Origin: Macroventuria anomochaeta
Taxonomy: Eukaryota > Ascomycota > Dothideomycetes > Pleosporales > Didymellaceae
Direction of reading: 5' to 3'
Length of the DNA stretch: 64,000 nt
NCBI RefSeq assembly: GCF_010093625.1
Contig: NW_022985372.1
Coordinates: 404,663 to 468,662 of the forward strand
Shown here: in pieces, positions 47,240 to 59,291 of the stretch
Layout: every line of letters starts with the position of its first letter
Numbering within the stretch: position 1 is the first letter of the stretch
Notes under the pieces: generated by a model
What the model was told of the DNA's origin: nothing
The model's input: the letters and a program-made list of their open reading frames with translations, nothing else
Database searches by the model: none
Made by a program: the position numbers and the translations under genes

Positions 47240-48350
47240 GCTGATGCACGTCTGTTGAAAGTTCTGAAGCTCGGGACTCCTGATGATGGCCCTGTTCAAG
47301 TAGCTTTGAAGCTCAATATATAGCTGACGTTCCACCATTCACCTCACCACGTTACGCGTACGTAGTTCTTGGATCAGCGATGCCAAAGGGTCAACCGGGA
47401 GTGTTTCTCTACCGCACCATGAATCATGATACCCAACGACGCCACTGTCGGCTTGCGGTCATTCGTGGAGTAGCAACGATCATGTGCGAAGGTGCGTGGT
47501 TCCTGACAGCAATACGCACGCTAGCCCCACGGTCCGAGACCCAACCACTCACAACCACTCAATGTTCATCAAACGACCAACAGACCGGTATGAACCTTCT
47601 CGGACCGAGTATCTCGCATGAAACTTTGTCTCGTGCCACGGGAAGGAACCTTCTTTACATTGCGGGGTGTGGAGATCAAACGGGCGCCATACCCAAACAA
47701 GCAGTTGTACAGCTTAGTTCATCTTGGCCTCACTGTACCACAACCTCACTCATGCCATTTCCGGGCTTACCTCCGCGATCGACAAAACACAAAGTTCATC
47801 TCACATGTTTCAAGGATCTCAGCCAACATGACTGCCATACACAACGACGATAACCGTTAGTACTTCAGCATAAGCGAGATATCGAGCGACCTCGGACGCA
47901 AGCCGGATGCGTGCTCAGTATTGCAGGTGCAGCTGTGGCATTTCGTGTATGCTGAGCATATTGTTCCTGACTCCGTTTTGGCTGCACGGCTCCAGGTTTG
48001 AGGCGGAACCCCGCATTTCGAATTCGTGGTTCTGGGGATTATTTCATTAGGATGCGGAACACAAGAATGTAGGCGCTCTCGTGACATATGAAGACTACCG
48101 ACTGAAAAATGTGTTGTGGGTACCTTGCATTTCATTTGTTCACAGTCGGAGTGTAATATACAACTTCGAGGCTATGATAGGATGGGCAGATACAGCGATA
48201 CTATGCAGTCAATGATCGTGAAGATGGTCAAAGCAGGTCAGGAGAGACGCTTGATGCGTTGGGTATATAGCAGCAAGGAAGCTTGACTGTCTCACCTTCA
48301 GTCTTGCATCTTCTTTTCAAAGACCTCGTGTCTTCCATACGTCCTTCGAC
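47240..48350. promoter_or_regulatory. Divergent starch-gene promoter
   Basis: 1.1 kb between the amylase and LPMO start codons. TATA-like elements sit at 47317-47322 (78 bp before the amylase ATG) and 48264-48270 (about 85 bp before the LPMO ATG). A CGG-N8-CGG motif is at 47893-47906 and a GCGGGG (CreA-like) site is near 47663. No other gene is seen. Confidence 0.6.
47893..47906 (+). promoter_or_regulatory. CGG-N8-CGG motif, possible AmyR site
   Basis: CGGACGCAAGCCGG fits the CGG-N8-(C/A)GG consensus bound by the starch regulator AmyR in Aspergillus. A match this short is expected about once per 1-2 kb by chance, so only its location between two starch genes makes it noteworthy. Confidence 0.4.
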
Positions 48351-49568
48351 ATGAAGTGGGCCGTAGCTCAAGCTCTTGCCTTTGCCGCAGGCATCCAAGC
48401 TCATGGCTACCTCTCCCAACCTATGAGCCGTACAGGCCTCAATGCTCAAGCTGGAGCAGACACCTGCCCCGAATGCACCATTCTCGAGCCCGTCACAGCC
48501 TGGCCTGATCTTGACGCCGTCCAAGTCGGCCGCAGTGGACCCTGCGGCTACAACGCCCGTGTAAGCGTCGATTACAACCAGCCCGGCCCTTACTGGGGCT
48601 CCGCGCCCGTGATCACCTACAAAGGCGGCGACGTAGTCGACGTGCAGTGGTGTGTTGACAATAACGGCGACCATGGTGGCATGTTTTCCTACCGCATCTG
48701 TCAAGACCAGGCGCTCATTGACAAGTTCTTAACCCCTGGGTACCTGCCTACGGATGCCGAGAAGCAGGCAGCTGAGAAATGCTTCCAGACTGGCACACTG
48801 CCGTGCACAGATGTGAGCGGGCAAACTTGTGGGTACAATGCGGATTGTACGCAGGGACAAGCATGTTGGAGGAACGATTGGTTTACGTGCAAAGGGTTCC
48901 AGGACACTAAGTGCAGGGGTGTGGACAATGCACCGCTGAACTCTTGCTATACGAGTATCGCGGGTGGATACACTGTAAGTCCATCGATCGATGGAGTGGC
49001 TATATTGCGCGTTGTTTACACCACACAGGTCTCTTCCAGGATCAAGATTCCGAACTACGTGTCGAACCACACACTGCTTTCGTTCAAGTGGAACTCGTTT
49101 CAGACGCCGCAAGTGTACCTGACTTGTGCTGATATCAAGATCACTGGTTCTTCCGGCTCCAATCCCCCAACAACAACCAGCAAGGTCTCCTCCGTAGCGC
49201 CAACCTCGACCAAAGCCAGCTCGACTACTGCAGCCACTGGATGCGCGACACCTGTTGCAACCGTTGCCGTCACATTCAACAGCAAGACCACAACCGTAGT
49301 CGGACAGACGGTGAAGATCGCAGGATCCATTGCGCAGTTGGGTAGCTGGAACACTGCAAACGCACCAGCACTATCTGCCTCAAAGTACACCTCGGCCAAC
49401 CCTCTGTGGACTACGACGATCAATCTGCCTGCTGGCACCAGCTTCGAGTATAAGTTCATCAGGGTGGAGAGCAACGGTGCTGTGACCTACGAATCGGGTG
49501 CAAACAGGGCCTACACGGTACCGGGGAGCTGCGCAAGCACAGCCACGGTGGATGCGACATGGAAGTAG
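48351..49568 (+). CDS. AA13 starch-active LPMO with CBM20
   Basis: Copper lytic polysaccharide monooxygenase that oxidatively cleaves starch. Predicted 387 aa; exons 48351-48974 and 49029-49568. A 17-residue signal peptide ends just before His18 (GIQA/HGYLSQP), which becomes the N-terminal copper-binding His1. The second histidine is His108 in NNGDHGGMF, position 91 of the mature protein, matching His91 of characterised AA13 enzymes; Tyr238 (PQVYLTC) is a candidate axial residue. Many cysteines are present. A Ser/Thr linker leads to a CBM20 (TVKIAGSIAQLGSWNTANAP). Its partner is the divergent CBM20 amylase. Extracellular. Confidence 0.95.
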   Translation: MKWAVAQALAFAAGIQAHGYLSQPMSRTGLNAQAGADTCPECTILEPVTAWPDLDAVQVGRSGPCGYNARVSVDYNQPGPYWGSAPVITYKGGDVVDVQWCVDNNGDHGGMFSYRICQDQALIDKFLTPGYLPTDAEKQAAEKCFQTGTLPCTDVSGQTCGYNADCTQGQACWRNDWFTCKGFQDTKCRGVDNAPLNSCYTSIAGGYTVSPSIDGVAILRVVYTTQVSSRIKIPNYVSNHTLLSFKWNSFQTPQVYLTCADIKITGSSGSNPPTTTSKVSSVAPTSTKASSTTAATGCATPVATVAVTFNSKTTTVVGQTVKIAGSIAQLGSWNTANAPALSASKYTSANPLWTTTINLPAGTSFEYKFIRVESNGAVTYESGANRAYTVPGSCASTATVDATWK

Positions 49569-49696
49569 AGCGTATCGATCGGTCATAGCGAGTATGTATC
49601 TGCTTGGTACTTGTTGAGGTTGATGTTACAAGTCAGCGATACAGATTGCCGTTACTGGCGGGATAGCGAACTTTTCTTCTTGAATACGAATCTCTG

Positions 49697-52633
49697 TTAT
49701 CGAAGGCCTCCAAGTTCTTCCATCAGTCCGCACAGAGCCCTCATAAGCGGGGGCCCAGTCTCACGATCGACATCAGGATGTGTTGCATCGAGCAGCCTGA
49801 CGCCGACCTTCATAACTTGTGAGGGATACTTGAGGTTGCAGATCTCTGGGCGCTTGGGGGCCCCAGACTCAGACACAACTGACTGATGAGTAGAGATAAT
49901 GTGAAGGCATGGTGTACCGCTGTTCATGAGAATGAATGAATCAATGTCGCTCTGGTTGTACGAAGCAGCATCGTCGAGGTAGACGATCTTGCTGGGAGGC
50001 GAGCTTGGCTGTGCCAGCATCGGTGTAGTTGTCCCAGTCTTCTTAGCTCGGTCTCGCACCATCATGCTGTATGTCCAAAGTACCATGATGGCATGGTACA
50101 GCATGAAAGAATCAGGTCCACGGATCTGGTATGGCGGGATATGTCGAGCAGCTCGTACTACTTGTCCAGCGTGACAAATTGCGATCCTAGCTTCCTTTGT
50201 CTGGCTCCAGGGGGATAGATGAGTGTATGCGCTATTGGCAGCACTCTCGCCGCATTTGCCTGCAAATCGAGTAATGAGGTCCAGGTTGACATGAAGGAAC
50301 ATCTGCAAGAATTGATGAAGCACGCAAGTCACAGCAGGGGATCTGCTAAGCAGAAAGTCTTCGCGCTGCAGGCGCTGGTATCTATCAACAAACTTCAGCT
50401 ATGTTAACCATATAAGACAATATACTCACAGTTTCTGTTGGCGTGAGCGTGCCCAGAGCTGCGACGATGGGTCGCTGCTCTCGTGCAGTAGCACAGACTG
50501 CTGTGCATGTTCCCAGATCTGAGCAGCGATGCCATGAAGATACGATGATCGGGCGATTTGCACATCTATATCCAGATGAAGGCAAAGTATGGCAGCCTCG
50601 TCTTTGAGAATTGCTCGGAGTGAAGGAGGGTTTGAGGAGATGTCCATCTCGAGGTAACGCGTTCTCCATATTTCCGCCGAAGATGCAAGCCATAGTGCCT
50701 TCGATGCAGGCAATGCAAGCGTGAGTTCGGCATAGGTGATCAGTGGTGGACGATGTTTGACCATAGTCATATGGATGTCGTGCTCGAACAAGTGATATGC
50801 CAGCCTGTCCGCATTAGACGCTGGGAGCAAAGATAGTCTAGATGGGGTTGAAATACCTTTTGTAGGACTCCTGTTCTACCCACTGCTTCCACTTCGCATG
50901 CAATTCCTCCTCTCCATCTTCGGCAGATGGTGCGACCGCGGGGTATCGAACGTAGTCGAGTCTACCAGCACGTCGTAATGCCTACGAAGTCAGCATGCAC
51001 TTTACTACCGCATGGAAGAGCCTTACTGTGACAAGAGGTTGCAAGCTACTTTCAGCAATTTCCATCTTCCTTCTATAACCACAGAACGCTCCGATGTCGA
51101 GCCAAAGCATCGAGGCTTGAAGGTATTCGAGATCGCGAATGACACTGTTATCATTTTCAGACTGTAACCGTGTCAATTTTCCATGGCTCCAGCACCTAAT
51201 ATGGATTTCTCGTGATTGCCTACCAGATTGTTCAACGCAACCCTGACAATCTCCTGCAGTGCCAGGCCCGTTCTGCTCACCGATGGTATGCCAAAGCACA
51301 CACACCCGGCAGCCACCAACGCAGTTAGATACTCTGGTCGAGCGGTCTCACTTTCAAAAGTATACGGGTGGATCCAAGCGTCAGTCTCGGTCCGTTTTGC
51401 GATGCCAACTTTGATCAGCTTGTCGACGCAGTCCGCCGATGGGAAAGATGGAATCGTTATTTGACTTCGTGCAGTCTTAGACACAAGTTGGAAGATACGA
51501 TCGCGGGCTCCTGTCGATAGCCGGTCAGGTATCACGACATTCGATGAGTATGGCATGTGCGGTGATGAAGCGAGATCCACATTGCGCTCATCTAGCGTGA
51601 TGTTTTCGTGCTCACTGAAAGCGTGCTGGTTCCGCTCAGGGACCCAAAACCTGAAGCCGGTCAGTCCTGTTCAATAGAAACGTTAAAGATGTGTTACCAG
51701 GGCGATTGTTTGAAGACTGCATGTCGCCTCTTTGCTGAATTGCTGTCGATCTTCTCGTGTGAAGTGTCTGTGACATTAGGCGGCTGTGTTTCCGAAGGCA
51801 ACGCGACATCATGCGACACCTGCGCCTCCAGCATCTGATCGATAACTGGAGTGAAATCATTGCCGAAAATGTCAACCTGTCCAAGCCAGTCGACCTCAGG
51901 CATCCAAGCAGTCAGATCTGGAGGAGGTTGCATGTAATCAACACCCATGAAGTCTGGCGCTGGAACCATGATCTGTTCGAAGAAGGCCGGGATGGTATGC
52001 TGATTGTAGTCGGTGGTATTGTAAAGGTCTAACAAGGCCTGCGCATCAGCGTTTGCCTCCTCCAGGTAGACATCGTTCATTTGGATGCCATTCCCGAACT
52101 GGTTCGGATGGGCTTGTTGTTCCACGGGCACTGCGAAGACCTGCGATGGTAGTTCCCCAGCACCTGCTTGAGGAAACGGTGACGAGTCGGAAGACTTGGT
52201 CAAGCATGTTAAGCTTTTCTTCTGGCACCGTTTGCAGGGTCTGCCATTGTCGCATTTGACTTTGGACACAACACAGGAGTTGCATGCCTTTGTAGCACGT
52301 TCTGCGACACGATTTGGGCCTATGAGCCCATCTGCAGCGTTCTTCGCGTGGGTAGCTTGATGCCTGAGTAGCAAGTCTCTACGATTGAACGCAGCAGGAC
52401 ACTCCTCACAACGAAAAGAACGCTCATTGCGGTCTGTGCACAGGTCAAGTGAAGCCAATAGTCAGTGGTAGAAAGTACTCACGTGAATCCAAGTGTCGGT
52501 TCAAGTGGTCGGCACGTTCATATGACCGGTGGCAAACCTGACACTGGAGCCCACCGATTGAGGAGGCATCGGAAGTCCGCTGACGTTTCGAGGGTCGCAC
52601 ATTCGTTGGTGTCACCGCCATCCCGATTGACAT
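49697..52633 (-). CDS. Dual C2H2 + Zn2Cys6 fungal transcription factor
   Basis: Predicted nuclear regulator of 877 aa in seven exons: 52483-52633, 51698-52433, 51224-51650, 51027-51161, 50857-50981, 50430-50804, 49697-50381 (2634 nt, in frame). The N-terminus carries two C2H2 fingers (CQVCHRSYERADHLNRHLDSH, the second with FRCEECPAAFNRRDLLLRH), then a Zn2Cys6 cluster (CNSCVVSKVKC, then CKRCQKKSLTC). A Pro/Gln/Asp-rich stretch precedes the fungal_trans region (QASMLWLDIGAFCGYRRKME). This architecture is typical of pathway-specific regulators beside metabolic gene sets. It lies between the starch pair and the 53-62.7 kb enzymes; orientation and position favour the latter, but this is inference. 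Confidence 0.9.
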
Positions 52634-52952
52634 AGTGATCGAAGGGTCGAAGAACGGAAATGTGGGAGGCGAGTAGTTCAAGGCGCATTACAACTTTCGG
52701 CTGTCGGGAAGTGGGCGCACCCTTGCCCGGCCTTGAAGGCGGGGTGCGTCTGGGGCGTCGCGGCAATCGAGGCGGCGGCAAGTGAACTGCCGAGCTTTTT
52801 CCAGCTCGAGGAGACTGATCACGGTCTTAGTACAAACGACAAATGTTTCAGGTCCGCTTGCTGCTCAACAAGATTGCAGCAGTAGTAGTGGATTTCAACG
52901 GCGTCTTTGATGTTGTGATCAATTTTATTAGTTAGGGCCATCTGGGCTGAGC
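52634..52952. promoter_or_regulatory. Upstream region of the C2H2/Zn2Cys6 regulator
   Basis: 319 bp between the regulator start and the 3' end of the FAD monooxygenase. GC-rich immediately upstream of the start (CCTTGAAGGCGGGGTGCG). No conserved open frame. Confidence 0.4.
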
Positions 52953-54286
52953 CTAGGCCACTGCAACTGTCTGTATACCGGCTGTTATTGCTGCCATCGA
53001 ACGCTTCTCCTCCCAATCTCGTACACCTCGATATGTGCAGTTGTAGTCCATGAACTCATCGGGGCGCCTGCTTGTGTCAGACTAGAAGGAATTTGTGCTT
53101 GAGGTGAAACTTACATCTTGATGACATTACTGCCCTGCTCTGTTGCAGGCTTCGCAGCTTCGCGACTGAATTGCTGGATCAAGCTCACACGTTCAAACCG
53201 ACACTTGAAGACGTCTTCAAGAACGGAAGACACTTCGTCCCTCGAAGGCCTCTCTGTGATATGGCTGAACAGTGTACCTAGAGCTTCAGCGTCCTCGATA
53301 GTTTGGCTTGCGCCTTGGCCTTGAGTGGGTAGCATGGCATGCGCTGCATCTCCAATGAGAATCACGCGCCCAGAGTGCCAGGTCTCCAACGGGTCCAAGT
53401 CGCGCAGCTGCCAAAGGCCAATGCTATCGGCATTTCGAAGCACATCCTGGGTCCAGCTGGGGAAGTCCTTGAAGGTTTCCAGCATCTTTCCAGAATCCCC
53501 TTTCGTGACCCACGACTGCGCGCTATCAGGGTCCTCATTCATCCGCTCGTCTGGTACTAATCCGACGATGCTGTAGAGTTGTGCATCGCAGGCAGGACCC
53601 ATGATGAGCCGGCAAGAGTGCGCCATAACCATGGATGTGTAAGGTTCTTCTGGCTTGATGTTCGTAGCAAACTGTGGAGCGTATTCGTTGAGCACCGTGG
53701 TAGGAAGCATTAGTCGGTATGCTGAGAAGCCTGTGGGTTTTGGCTTGACTTCCTTGCCAAGTACAGAAGTGCGCAGGACACTGTGTATGCCATCTGCGCC
53801 TATAACAAGATCTGCTTCCAAGACTTCTCCATCTTCTAGTGTCACCTTGCCCTCCTCGCAGTCACAACTAGACACTCGTGATGAGGTACGTAGTGTCGCA
53901 GGTTGGCCCTCCCATTTGGTACTTGTGGCCATCGTTCTGAGGTAGGCGTGGAGATCCTGACGATGCCACATGATGCGATCTGCTCCGTACTGCGTCTTGT
54001 ACCGCAATGGAATTTCGTTCACCATCTTGCCATCAATGTTGTAGATCCTGAAACCATGATCAATGGTGCCATTTGAGTCGTCGAGTAGATTGTCGAGGCC
54101 CCACGACTGCTGTATAATCCTCGTGGCATTGGGCTGAAGCGAGATTGTAGCACCGATTTCAGTACTGAGACGAGATTGTTCGAGGATTGTGACCTGACGG
54201 TTGTCTTTCCGCAGAGCTATGGCAGCTGCCAATCCTGCGATACCGCCGCCCACGATGATGATCCGGAATTGCGTTGGCGATGACAT
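52953..54286 (-). CDS. FAD-dependent monooxygenase (class A)
   Basis: Predicted 428 aa; exons 53115-54286 and 52953-53067 (1287 nt). The intron donor GTAAGT hides a premature-looking stop; splicing adds the family-typical ending RPDEFMDYNCTYRGVRDWEE. FAD motifs are IIVGGGIAGLAAAIALRKD at the N-terminus, DLVIGADGIHSVLR, and VILIGDAAHAMLPTQGQGAS. It is a salicylate hydroxylase/FAD-binding-3 type enzyme that hydroxylates an aromatic or activated ring. Divergent from the PhyH dioxygenase at 54722 across 435 bp. Confidence 0.93.
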
Positions 54287-54721
54287 CTCGAGAAGACTCG
54301 TAGCTGGTAAGTGTGATGAGAGTGATTGACGATGGGACGATATAACGAGTCAGAAGCAAGCAAGACATGCTGACCGCGTGTACCGGGCAAGCAATTGACA
54401 AACCGAAATCTTCTTGTCGCCCCAATACACCACTAGCGACAATATCGGTCCTCCACTTCACGAACATTTGCACTGACACACCCGCAATCTGCATCTAGTT
54501 GCATACATTTTGCGTGGTCCAACGATGATCGTCGCAGTTCGGAAAGGTGGGTGTGGGCAGACTCGGCTCATGTGGGCGACACCAACGGCTGGGCGGTGCA
54601 GCGCGCATTGGGTTCCTGTCCGAGGAGGACATCGAATATATTCCCCCATTCAATGTTCGCATTCCAAAATCAAGCTTCACCCACTTCGTCAAACACCACC
54701 CAGTACCACAAGCATTTCAAC
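54287..54721. promoter_or_regulatory. Divergent promoter of FAD monooxygenase and PhyH gene
   Basis: 435 bp between two outward start codons. No known site was identified by eye. Confidence 0.45.
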
Positions 54722-55842
54722 ATGATCTCCACCACAACGAAGACAGCGCCCGTCAAGTTGAAGGCGGTCGACGATGAGCGCATGAGGGTCGACGGCACTG
54801 ATGTAAAGTTTGGCGACTGGAGGGATGACTTGGCTAGAGATGGCTACGCCGTTATCAAGGGTGCGATTCCGAAGGAGAGGGCCGACAAGTATGCAGATCA
54901 GATGTACAGTTGGCTGGAGGGCTTGTAAGCATAAGTCCCAATATCGTATTGTGTACCACTCACATGTAATTTCAGCAACCTCGGCTTCGACCGCAACGAC
55001 TTGTCGACAGTGCACAAAGACAAGCTTCCGCTGATTACCGAGAAGGGCATGTGCCTGCAGTATGCCGTAACCCACGAGGACTTCGCTTGGGCCATTCGAG
55101 GAGAGCCAGGTGTCATTGGAGCATTTGAGAAAGTATACAACACAAAAGACCTGATCGTTTCGTTCGATGCGATCAACTTCACATTGCCGTACGTAGAGTG
55201 CATTCGACTGTTGAACAAGCTAACGATCATTCCAGTCGCTCGGATCTTGCGTCGAATAAGCCATGGCCTCATCAAGATCAGGACCCTTCGAAGCCTGGGT
55301 TCAGATGCTTGCAGGGCTTAGTGAACTTGCTCCCTAATGGGCCAGATGACGGCGGTCTCATCGTGTGTCCTGGCGGTCATTTGCTGTCTGATGAGTTCCA
55401 TAAAGACATGGCTGATGAGGAGCGTATTCCAGCCTGGACACCGGAATGGTACGGCTACACCGAGAATGGCATGAAGTGGCTTGAGAACAAGGGCCTCAAG
55501 TGGATGAAGGTGTGCGCAGACCCTGGTGATCTGCTTGTGTGGGACTCCCGCACCCCACACTACAACCTGAGCTCCAAGACCAACCAGCCTCGTTTCGCAG
55601 CTTACACATGCTACATGCCCGTAGCAGATGCAACTCAGGAGGATTTGCTGAGGAAGAAGGACGCGTACGAGCGGTGGGTTGGCACGACGCATTGGCCCAA
55701 CGCCAGGCACACAGGCTCGAACATCGCGAAAAGAGACGGAGTAGATGACCCACACAACCGCATGGAGCCGGTGAACAAGCCGGTCATGGACGAGAGGACA
55801 TTCAAGCTGACTGGTATTCCATACATCAACGCTTTAGCCTGA
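54722..55842 (+). CDS. PhyH-family 2-oxoglutarate/Fe(II) dioxygenase 1
   Basis: Predicted 340 aa; exons 54722-54924, 54976-55188, 55236-55842 (1023 nt). Double-stranded beta-helix dioxygenase that would hydroxylate its substrate with decarboxylation of 2-oxoglutarate. The iron-binding H-x-D is in KPWPHQDQ, the distal His in DSRTPHYN, and the 2-oxoglutarate-binding Arg probably in QPRFAAYTCY. Other shared motifs are KFGDWRDDLARDGYAVIKG and LLPNGPDDGGL. It is clearly paralogous to the enzyme at 61618 (same GDWRDD, NGPDDGGL, GTTHWP and EP..KPV blocks). Confidence 0.92.
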
Positions 55843-56658
55843 GCATAATGAGGGTGGCTGGTGTTCAGAATAGAAGCCCTCAGGGGCACATTCCCTCGCT
55901 TAGTGAAAACAAAAAACAATGACGTCAACATGCTGCGCCTTCTCGCCCGTGCATCGCGAACACCACACCACAATGATGAATGTTGTAGCCGGCCCACCAC
56001 CAGATGGGCGCATTGTAGTACATTAGATCGCAGTGTTTATCTTACAATAACACGCTGACCTTTGAAGAGCCAAATACACCGTTCAAAATGCGGCCGCGTT
56101 GACGCGTCTAACCTATACACGCGTGGGACTCTACTCCTGATAGGCGTTACGAAGATTCCACGAAGACTTTACGAAGACTCCACGATCGTGACAGCACTCT
56201 GTTTCTCAGGTGAATATGGACAGCACCAGCATGGTCTACGATCTGGCCTCTCGAGATATCAGAGTTGGACCATAGTCTTGTACGTGCCCTACCTGTCTGA
56301 TCACCATGGCCGTATCTGATATACGACTACTATAACAGGATACACCTAGCCAACGCCGTCCCCGTGCCCTAAGCAGGCTTGACTGTCGCTGGAACAGCTT
56401 CATCTCAAGTATCAGGTAAGAGCTCATGCATTGTATATGTTCACAGAGCTTGAGACTGACAATGAGCTTTGCAAAAGAGATCTACATTCAATTGCTTGCG
56501 AAGACTAGACTGGCCGAAGTACAATCCATCAGTCACGCCAAAGCGTCAACATGACAATGCTACAGCAATATACACGGGCCACGATTATACTCGTCGCCCT
56601 TGCATCGATGCCAATCATCGATCAGATGTATTAGACGATACGTTAGACAACTGTCCTT
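55843..56658. other. Convergent intergenic region
   Basis: Between the converging PhyH and MFS genes. A short near-repeat (GTTACGAAGATTCCACGAAG, then TTTACGAAGACTCCACGA) lies near 56147-56184. No gene supported. Confidence 0.45.
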
Positions 56659-58481
56659 TCAGTGCGACATCGATGGGTGGCCCGATGCCTTCTTCATGGC
56701 CCATTTGCCGGTGTAGGCTCTTATCTTCTTGCCATACAAGAAGACAGGTATGCCCAACAAGCCGAACAATGCAGTCAAACCAGCATATGTTCCGAAGGTT
56801 CCATCGTACCCATCAGTCTCGACAAATTTGGCGACACCGTAGCTGGTTCCGAAAGAGACGAATCCTCGAAGAGCTGTGATGACGACAAGAATGGGTCCTG
56901 CGCGTGCTGGATATGAATCGAGTAGGTACGTGATCGCAGCGATGTTGGCACCAACAAATGTGAAATAATACGCTGCGTTGGCGAACACGAAGATGAACCA
57001 GTGGTACTTGCCTGGACTTTGCGCGGCCAGACCGTACAGCGTAGCGGCAAGACATCCACATAGCAGAGGGATCCAGAGCAGCAGCAGGCGGTTCTCAGGC
57101 TCGTGAATACCACCGTTACGCCTGGCTTGCCACTTGATTAGGGCGTCGCTACCGTTACCGAGGAGTGGGAGCGCCACAAAGGCGACCACAATCTGTCCGG
57201 CATTGACATACGAAACAGAGCTATCAGACCAGTTGTACGGAGGTGCGTGTACAATGTTTCCGTAGGTCGTTCCAATAGCGATGTTGACACCAATGGTCAG
57301 ACCGTTGAGACAGAAAGCCCAGAGCACGTTGGGAAATAGCATGACCTGGAACGTGTTGATGAAGCCATAGACGCCTTCCATCCAGTCCGGTTTGCCAACA
57401 AAGATGCGCATGTCTGACCATACGGTGCGGGGAAGGAACCTGGTCGTGTCCAGTGCGGGCCTCTCAGACAACTTAACAGGCTGTGGTGCGGTCGCTCTCG
57501 ATCCATCTAGCTCGCCACCCTCTTCGGCCGAGAATTGACCATACGCAGTCAGGGAACGGTCGTACCTGCTCTCAGGGACCCAGAAGATAGATGCGACGAA
57601 CGTGGCTGCACAAAGTCCAGCACCAAGAATGTACCAGTTGGACGGACCGATCGCTCCAGCAATAGGAGATGCGCAGATCACGTACACAGCTGCCAAAACC
57701 GTCTGGGTAGCAGACTGCCACATGAGGAAAGTGCTGCGCTCGTGAACGAAATGAATTTCCTGAACGTTGGTCAGTCTCTGTTCCTCGTGCTCTCATCTTG
57801 GGCCTTTTACCTGGATCATCATGGGCACCAGCGCCTCGCTCTGACCGGCAGCAAAACCCAGAAGCATTCTGGCACTAAGGTGTGCATTATAGTCTTTTGC
57901 ATATGCTGCCCAGACCGCGGAGGCAATTAGGATCAGCAGCGATAGGAGGTAGACAGGTCGCCTTCCGATCGCGAGAGCAAGAGGCATGCAGACCAGGTTA
58001 CCGACGCCCATCAACATCGAAGGGTACGTCATCAGCGCAGTGATGTCGGCTGTAAAGTTTAGTAAGTGCAGATAGCACAAACAGGATGTTGAGTTTACCA
58101 TATGTGGCGCCTTTTGTGGCGTAGATCGGAATGTACCACGTAAGGAGACCACCGAAGCCTGAAACTAGCGCAAGACCCAGACTCGAGAAGATCGAGACTA
58201 GGATGATGAAGAGAATCTTGCGAAACTTCGTCATGTTCAGCGGGTCTGACGAGAACAGTTAGCACGCCATTTGATCGACTGGGTGTTGCAGAGTACGAAC
58301 CTCGAGGGTCAGCGCTGGGAGCAGGGATCAAGAAGATCTCGTTGAGGTCCGTGATGGTCACCGTTCCCATCGCCGCAGACTCCTGCACAGGCTTCACAAA
58401 GCCTGTCTCGCCATCTGAAGCAACCTCGTACCGTTCGACTTTGGACTCCATGGCCTTCGTGTCCTTGATGTCGTCGAGCAT
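56659..58481 (-). CDS. MFS transporter
   Basis: Predicted 555 aa; exons 58301-58481, 58099-58245, 57811-58049, 56659-57759 (1668 nt, in frame). Twelve-helix major facilitator of the fungal DHA1-like group. After the acidic N-terminus, DPLNMTKFRKILFIILVSIF leads into TM1. ALAIGRRPVYLLSLLILIAS is the TM2-TM3 motif A region, LLGFAAGQSEALVPMMIQEI is the TM4-TM5 region, and VPESRYDRSLTAY follows TM6. The large central loop and YGKKIRAYTGKWA end are typical. Substrate unknown; context suggests uptake or efflux of the metabolite handled by the neighbouring oxygenases. Confidence 0.9.
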
Positions 58482-59291
58482 CCTGGAGGCAATTGTTGGT
58501 GCTCGTTCTAAGACAAGACACAAAAGATGTCGATAAGAATGTAAACCCGCTCGTCCAGGCCTGGAAGAGCACAGGGGAATGAGTATCAGCGTTGAGATGA
58601 GGATGTTTGATCTGCGCAAAGAGGTGGTTATATGTTGAGATGGCCTTTAGCTCCTCTTCTTCGGCGTTTCTTGTTAGATACGCGGCACTTCTCCTTGTCG
58701 TCTAGCTCGTCTTCAGATTCCCGCCACAGCCGACAAATTCGCTGGCATTTTCTGGGCCTTGTTCTGGATATCAATGCAAACTCCACATCCCGACTGGACT
58801 GGACTCCACTTCATGCGCGTTGCGCAGCATTCGAGTCGTCTGGAAACTCATCTGGGGTTGCTGACATGTCTGTGGGGAAATCTGGGGTAGCGCGCGTGTC
58901 GGGGAGTGGGCTAGCTTTCGGAAGGAGGGCCACCTACGGTACGACCAATCAGCACTATACAATTCACAACCGCCCTCGGCATCAGCTTCCGCCTTTGCAA
59001 TTGCCAATATCATTAACAGGGGTCCGGAGCCATGGACACAATCTTTGAGGATGTCGCAAGCGGAGCATCCAGTCCAACAAGTATGATGGTTGCTCGATTG
59101 TTATGCACGTGCGTAACGCTATCGATCGCAGCAGTCAGCAGTGTCGCGCAGGAACTCGAAGCTTGTGCAAATGCACGTAACTTGTGCATGCTTAGAAGGT
59201 GACATGGCAAGCATGAGCAAAAGAAGATCCAAGTGTTCCACCTCGAGCGCATTTGTGTTTGTGCACTGATCTCATTCAAGTCTATCTACAG
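58482..59291. other. Intergenic region, MFS promoter and hydrolase 3' end
   Basis: No gene supported on either strand. Confidence 0.45.

Noticed and set aside
53111..53117. TAA as the natural end of the FAD monooxygenase at 53111
   Set aside because: It lies in a GTAAGT donor; splicing adds a family-typical C-terminus and keeps the frame.
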